Positions 59,406 to 64,000 of a stretch of DNA of 64,000 nt are shown here, piece by piece (position 1 is the stretch's first letter; each line of letters begins with the position of its first letter). Below the pieces are notes generated by a model. The model ran no database searches. It was not told the origin of the DNA and was given only the letters and a program-made list of their open reading frames with translations. The translations under genes and the position numbers were made by a program. Source of the DNA: Melampsora larici-populina 98AG31 (lineage: Eukaryota > Basidiomycota > Pucciniomycetes > Pucciniales > Melampsoraceae); NCBI RefSeq assembly GCF_000204055.1, contig NW_006768786.1:430518-494517 (forward strand), in the 5' to 3' direction.

Positions 59406-60930
59406 CTCTATTATCTATTAGGAGAGGAATCCAGAAATACCAACCCCGCGGACAAAGTTTCATCACAAGGTTCTTGAACAACCGTTTTTTCAGGCGTGGT
59501 TGCATCCCTGGTGATCTTTTGCACATCCTTGAACGTTCTAGAAAAAAGAACTTAAATGTCAGTTTCCAAACGAGTCCATCCCTAGGATTTCGATTCCTAC
59601 AACATAAAAGGAAAAATAAAAAGACTATAAGGGAAGAAACCAGGGAATACCAACACAACGGTGCATGCGAGGACAGGCTTTCCCCAGTTTACAATGTCCC
59701 AGATTATACGCAAAACAGAACTGCTCCCTTTCTGACAAAAGATTTCCATCCACCACCGGGAAAATACCTTTGTGCTTGTAAGTTGACCTATAACGAAGAG
59801 GCGAGTCTTCAGTTTTAAACCTAGGCTGATAAGGTTGATGTTGCATTTGTTGATTTTGATGGGACCTAGACGTTTGATGATTTTGTCGCCCACTCAAAGA
59901 ATCAATTGGAGGTTTTTCGTCGAAAGCTTTCTGCATATATCTTGTCCTAATCGTTCCCAGGCTCTGATGGTTCCAATCAGCAAAAGAAATATCACGACGA
60001 ATGGCGAATTGGCCTCTGAGCGCTGCATCAAAACTCGCCACACATGTCCAGTCAGCCTTAAGACCATTCAACATGAACTCCTCCTTAATCCATTTTGAAT
60101 ATCTCTCAAAATACTTGAAACTAAGAGGAAAGGCTTTGTGATATGCTTGCTCCAGAATATCGAAATAATAAAACCAATCTTGGATGTCATCCAGCTTACT
60201 TGAAATCTTCTTATTTTGAATTTCAATATCCTTGTCCTTTCCCGTGACCATAAGATTGACAGCCATTCCTTTCTTTTCCGCCATAAACTCGCCCTTGATC
60301 CTTCGAAGGTCGATGTATTTACCTTGTAAGAGCTCTTTTGACAAGTTAGAAGGAAAATTAGGGGGTTTAACTCTATCATTAAAACCCTCCACCGCCTTTG
60401 AAATGTTAGGAGCAAAGCCTCTGACCGCTTTTGAGAAAGCAATGGCACTTTCGGAACAGTTTTCCAAGGAAGAAGGACCTTCCTCCTCTCTTTTGATCCA
60501 TTCCCAAGACTTTTCCATCCTCTTTTTCTTGGCTTCTGAGTCGTCATCTTCATCATCAAGGTCGTGGTCGCTTTTATGGCCTTTCTCTTTCCCTTGACGA
60601 TTTCTCGCAACAAATGGCGAAATTGATCTAGAACGCTCATGTCGCATACTATTTTGAAAGTCCAACATATCTCTTGCTTTTTGAGCATTGTTGATTTCTT
60701 CTTGTGTAAGAATGTGAACGTTATTGTTCTTTGGGGACGGAGATTGTTGGGTTTCCGGAGCAACATCAGGAAAGACTGGGTTGTCGGTAAGATCAAAGAC
60801 ATATATTTGTTTGTCGTCTGATGTGATAGGAACAGTAGGGACTGGCCCGGCGTTTTTAAAGATTGGGCGGTTTTTAGCTTTGTCCAACTCGATAAGATCT
60901 CCTGCGAACTTGGACCAAGATTTGTACCAG

Positions 60931-61633
60931 CAACGCTGCCACCTTTACTTTACTAATCATAGTAAAGTATCGGTATCGTATCTTTTTTGCAGTATCCTAC
61001 CCCCGATACTCAGTATCGGTATCGGCGATACTGTACTCGCTGGGTCCTGACATGGTATCCTGGGATCCGATACCATATCCAGTATAGTACCGCGGAGGCC
61101 GATACTTTACCGGTTGGGGTCCTGGATAGTATCCCGGTATCTTTCAGTACCTTTCAGTATCTTATTTAGCACAAAAGCAAATGGGATACGTGATACAGCG
61201 CGATACTTTTCCAGTATTGTGTAAAGATACTCAATATCTTACCAGTATCGTTTAAGATACGCGATACTTTTCCAGTATTGTGTAAAGATACTCAATATCT
61301 TACCAGTATCGTTTAAGATACGCGATACTTTTCCAGTATTGTGTAAAGATACTCAATATCTTACCAGTATCGTTTAAGATACGCGATACTTTATCAGTAT
61401 CGTAATGGTATCGTCAAAAACACTGATACTAGATACGTATCGGTATCGTACCTAGTATCGAGGATACTGTACCCAAACCAGCCGGGAACAGTATCTTGGA
61501 ATTCGATACGGTATCCAGTATCGTATCCTATTGGGCTATACTGTACCGATACGTGTTCGAGACAGTATCTTGAAAAAGATACTTTACCGGGTATCCTCGA
61601 TACTATACCGAGTATCGTATCGTGGCAGCGTTG
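60931..61633. mobile_element. 703-bp non-autonomous TIR element in gag (hAT-like)
   Basis: Perfect ends CAACGCTGCCAC / GTGGCAGCGTTG, with the 7-bp duplication GTACCAG at 60924-60930 and 61634-61640. Removing the element and one duplicate restores the gag frame exactly. The interior is almost wholly GTATC/GATAC text in both orientations plus a 61-bp tandem array. A duplication of 7-8 bp suggests hAT, but no transposase is present. Confidence 0.9.
61201..61390. repeat. 61-bp tandem repeat, three copies plus a partial
   Basis: Units start at 61201, 61262 and 61323 (CGATACTTTTCCAGTATTGT ...) and are nearly identical; a fourth begins at 61384 and diverges. Inside the 703-bp element. Confidence 0.9.
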
Positions 61634-61927
61634 GTACCAGTTCTTAGGCGCAAATGGGACGATCTCTGCATATTTTGACCGAACCCATTGCATATCTTTC
61701 TGGTTGGAACCATCTGCCAATTCATATTTGGTTTTGAGAGATTCCAACTTCTCTGAGACCAATCTAGCAGCTTCGAAATCGAAACTACCGGCATTGCTCA
61801 TTTGAAAATTGTTTAAATAGAATACTATTATGTTTTATGTACCTTTCTTGCAAACGATGATTGATTGCAAAAGATAATACAAAGATTTGATAGAGTATAG
61901 AAAAAATATAAGACGACTGTGAACTTC

Positions 61928-62076
61928 AATGGGAATGGATTAAATTTGATGGTGGTAAACAGCCTTGATGACATCATGGCTAAATTTGGGATATAAAAAC
62001 AATATCTGACCCGTCAGCCAAATTTCATACATGTAACTTAAAGCTCAAATTTAATCCACATTCCAATTGGTTAATA
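61928..62076. repeat. Inverted repeat upstream of gag
   Basis: CAATGGGAATGGATTAAATTTGA near 61928 is mirrored by TCAAATTTAATCCACATTCC near 62047, enclosing about 100 bp. It could be a small MITE or part of the retrotransposon's left terminal repeat. Confidence 0.55.
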
Positions 62077-62099
62077 ACCAGTTACCAACTCCTAAACTA

Positions 62100-62990
62100 A
62101 AATAGTAAGATAGGGGCTAAGAACAATTACAATAAATTGCAAGGAATACTGATAATGAGATTGAATGAGCCAATGTGAATGCTGAAGTTAAGTGTGATAT
62201 CTTCTTCAAGTCTTAAGTTACATATGTGTATCTTCCCATATATGATAAACATGTTGTAATGAGAAAAAAATACAAATGCTGATTTTGATTCAATCAAAGC
62301 AGTATGATATTTGAATTCCACAAGGTGACACTTGCACTGGTGTACTTGAAGAGCCATGAATTTCACTCAACTTGTTTCCTATTAGTATGCTGCTGATTGC
62401 AATGAAGTTAATCTTTCAGTAAGGAACTCTGTAAACTCTGTCTTGACCACCACTCCTGTTTCATCAACCAATAGAGGAAACAACAAAAGGAAAGCCCTGG
62501 AAAATTGTAGCAGAGCTGATAAGATTTGTGACAAAACATGCAGGCGCATGTATCTGAAACTTGCAAGAACCCATCATGCCCCAAAAAACCTTCTGATTGC
62601 ACCAGAACTACTTCAAGAAGATAAAAGGTAAAAATTCTTCTAATGCTGTAGCTAGTGGTTCTGGTGAATCAAAAGCCTAGGCAATGTAAGACTAGCTCAG
62701 TTTGTAGTTCCTGATCTGTGTGAAACACCCCTGGGCCCTACTGTCCTAACTGAAGATTGCAATAAAAATTGTGATATTATTGTGATATTATTGGTGTTCT
62801 TTCTGAGCCCACAGTCCCACTTCCTTCTCAAGGAAATTCCCCTGGTCAAGAGCCTATATCACAGGCTACCTCTTTGCTTGCCAATAGTCTAATCTGAACA
62901 AGTGAGAAAGTGCCACTGATTAAACCTTTTAGTTTGTGTGACTTTCTACCAAGAACTCCATGCAGGAAGCAATGCTGTCAAATAGTTGCC
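62100..62990. other. Region with weak coding traces
   Basis: A short frame at 62443-62631 (KRKALENCSRADKICDKTC) may be a fragment of the retrotransposon gag locus ending downstream. No intact gene. Confidence 0.35.
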
Positions 62991-62993
62991 ATG

Positions 62994-63199
62994 CACTGCC
63001 TGCATATTTGCCTCGGAGACAAATTTCCGAGGAGTTCTCGGATGGCACCCCCGAGGAAAAGGGAACCCAAGGGACAATTCCAAGGCAAATTTTGGCCCTG
63101 GCCATTGCCTCGGATTGGATCCTTGGATTGTGCTTCACTTGGAGTCAAAATCTGAGGACTCGTTGGATTTTTGGCACCAAGCCTAATATGCTGGCTGTG
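62994..63199. mobile_element. CACTG MITE, 206 bp, copy 3 (diverged)
   Basis: Starts CACTGCCTGCATATTTGCC and ends with the complement CACAGCCAGCATATTAGGC. The ATG duplication lies at 62991-62993 and 63200-63202. The CCTCGG/CCGAGG interior is partly decayed, so this copy is older than copies 1 and 2. Confidence 0.85.
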
Positions 63200-63202
63200 A
63201 TG

Positions 63203-63666
63203 CCTTCTGCATCCTTACCAGTCAGTGAGCTCCATAATTCCCCAACTGGAGCTAACAAGGATTTCCTCCTAGATGTATTGTCAACAATTGAAGATGACTC
63301 AGGTCTGCCACAAGTTAAATTTGTTGTTACACTGAACAATATTTCCACTGTAGTACTTTGAACACTGGTGTGAAACAATCCCACATTTCTCAACTTTATG
63401 TAGATGAAAGGAAATTGATCTCTAAAAGTACTCCCTTACATCCTGTGGCATATGGTATTTGGGGAAAGCCTTATAAATGCAATCATTTGGCTAATTTGAA
63501 AATAGACTTTGGAATAATTTCCATTGGTCATGCTCTTTGAGTATCCCCCTTATGGTCATACAAAATGATCATTGGTATGGAATGGATCACTCATTATGCA
63601 ATGTCAACGGATTGCCCCAATGGTACATGGGTACTAAGAGATTCAAAAGGAAATGAGCATTCCTTT
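63203..63666 (+). pseudogene. Decayed retropepsin (Ty3/gypsy-like) fragment
   Basis: LNTGVKQSHISQLY (near 63361) matches the aspartic protease active-site loop, normally L-I-D-T-G-A with S-F-I-S; here Asp is replaced by Asn and Ala by Val. About 70 codons later, in another frame, IIGMEWITHYAMSTDC (63568 on) matches the G-M-D/E-W-L-x-x-H motif that follows in Ty3/gypsy proteases. A stop after GHAL (63538-63540) and the frame change show decay. The MITE at 62994-63199 sits just upstream, probably in the same old element. Confidence 0.6.
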
Positions 63667-64000
63667 TGACCAGCAGCCATTCTGAGTCTTTTGGAAACTC
63701 TTCATGTTACAGATGGTAAAAATGAAATCAAAATGGACAGAGCTCCCTGTACTTGGGGTTTGTCAGAACACAAGAAACCCAACAATCAGAACAAACAAGC
63801 ATAAAAGAAGAGGAACTTAGAAGAACAAAACCGTGATCTTACTCAGCTCTAATTGGGGTTTGTAAGGAAAAGGAGAGCCCAATGTGAGCTAGGTGACTAA
63901 GCTATACCAACTACTGTACCTCTGTAAACCAATCCTACTACATGTAACTTTTCTTACAATAGTACAAGCGCATGAGACTATCCAGAAAATTGACAAAGTA
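63667..64000. other. Non-coding end of window
   Basis: No gene or bounded repeat recognised; possibly the continuation of the decayed retroelement. Confidence 0.4.

Larger units (their letters stand above)
56446..61801 (-). mobile_element. Tyrosine-recombinase retrotransposon (Ngaro/DIRS order)
   Basis: Three adjacent minus-strand genes: gag (61801-59411, broken by an insertion), reverse transcriptase with RNase H (59405-57426) and a tyrosine recombinase (57477-56446). The order gag-RT/RH-YR with no methyltransferase domain is that of Ngaro. The outer boundaries and split direct repeats could not be found by eye. RT-RH and YR are intact, so apart from the gag insertion the copy looks young. 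Confidence 0.9.
59411..61801 (-). pseudogene. Retrotransposon gag, disrupted by a 703-bp insertion
   Basis: The N-terminus starts at ATG 61801 (MSNAGSFDFEAARLVSEKLE), runs to NWY at about 61635, and resumes at 60930 with KSWSKFAGDLIELDKAKNRP after the insertion. A charged middle and a CCCH zinc finger (C-x7-C-x5-C-x3-H, in CFAYNLGHCKLGKACPRMH, about 59675) follow, as in DIRS/Ngaro Gag. Two small introns near the 3' end seem needed (donors about 59650 and 59567) to reach the TAA at 59411-59413 through an acidic tail ending FLDSSPNR; this part is inferred. The insertion puts stops in frame, so Gag is not made whole from this copy. Confidence 0.85.

Noticed and set aside
60068..60802. 244-aa minus-strand frame overlapping gag
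   Set aside because: Out-of-frame shadow of the gag coding region; composition follows from gag's charged codons.
61201..61390. CRISPR-like regular repeats
   Set aside because: The repeats are contiguous tandem copies without unique spacers, and the genome is eukaryotic.

Overview
This is an AT-rich nuclear contig from a basidiomycete fungus, most likely a rust (Pucciniales). The host genes are split by short GT-AG introns (about 59-113 bp where resolved). They include a basidiomycete-type set of housekeeping proteins, several small secreted proteins of effector type, and a heavy load of DNA transposons, a tyrosine-recombinase retrotransposon and MITEs. I infer the lineage from gene style and repeat families; the species is not established. 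A 100-base run of N at 35052-35151 is an assembly gap.

Layout. 1-1.1 kb: 3' part of a multi-exon minus-strand gene of unclear identity. 1.65-5.30 kb: a complete two-gene Tc1/mariner-type transposon with 181-bp inverted repeats, encoding a four-exon D34E transposase and a convergent four-exon passenger protein. 5.3-12.4 kb: repeat-dominated, including a CACTA-like element nested in a CACTG element. 12.4-24.4 kb: a host gene island with a secreted NTF2-like protein, YTM1, a small hydrophilic protein with a CRE-bearing promoter, an RCC1-repeat protein, epsilon-COP, a secreted Cys-rich protein and a basic protein of unknown function. 24.4-39.8 kb: repeats, including a broken GCM/MULE transposase gene split by two oppositely oriented copies of one LTR-like element. 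39.8-45.8 kb: second gene island with a CmcJ/GA4-desaturase-like oxidase, the replication factor SLD2 and a cis-prenyltransferase (RER2 type). 50.5-52.4 kb: single-exon secreted 657-aa protein. 52.4-64 kb: repeats, dominated by an Ngaro/DIRS-order retrotransposon (gag, RT-RNase H, tyrosine recombinase) whose gag is broken by a 703-bp hAT-like insertion, then a decayed retropepsin locus holding a MITE.

The host genes do not form a pathway. They are ordinary housekeeping genes (ribosome assembly, COPI transport, replication start, dolichol synthesis) interleaved with secreted proteins. The main story is transposon architecture. Exact target-site duplications and empty-site comparisons resolve several nested insertions, and the two-gene ITR element and the CACTG short-element family are the most rewarding systems to follow up.
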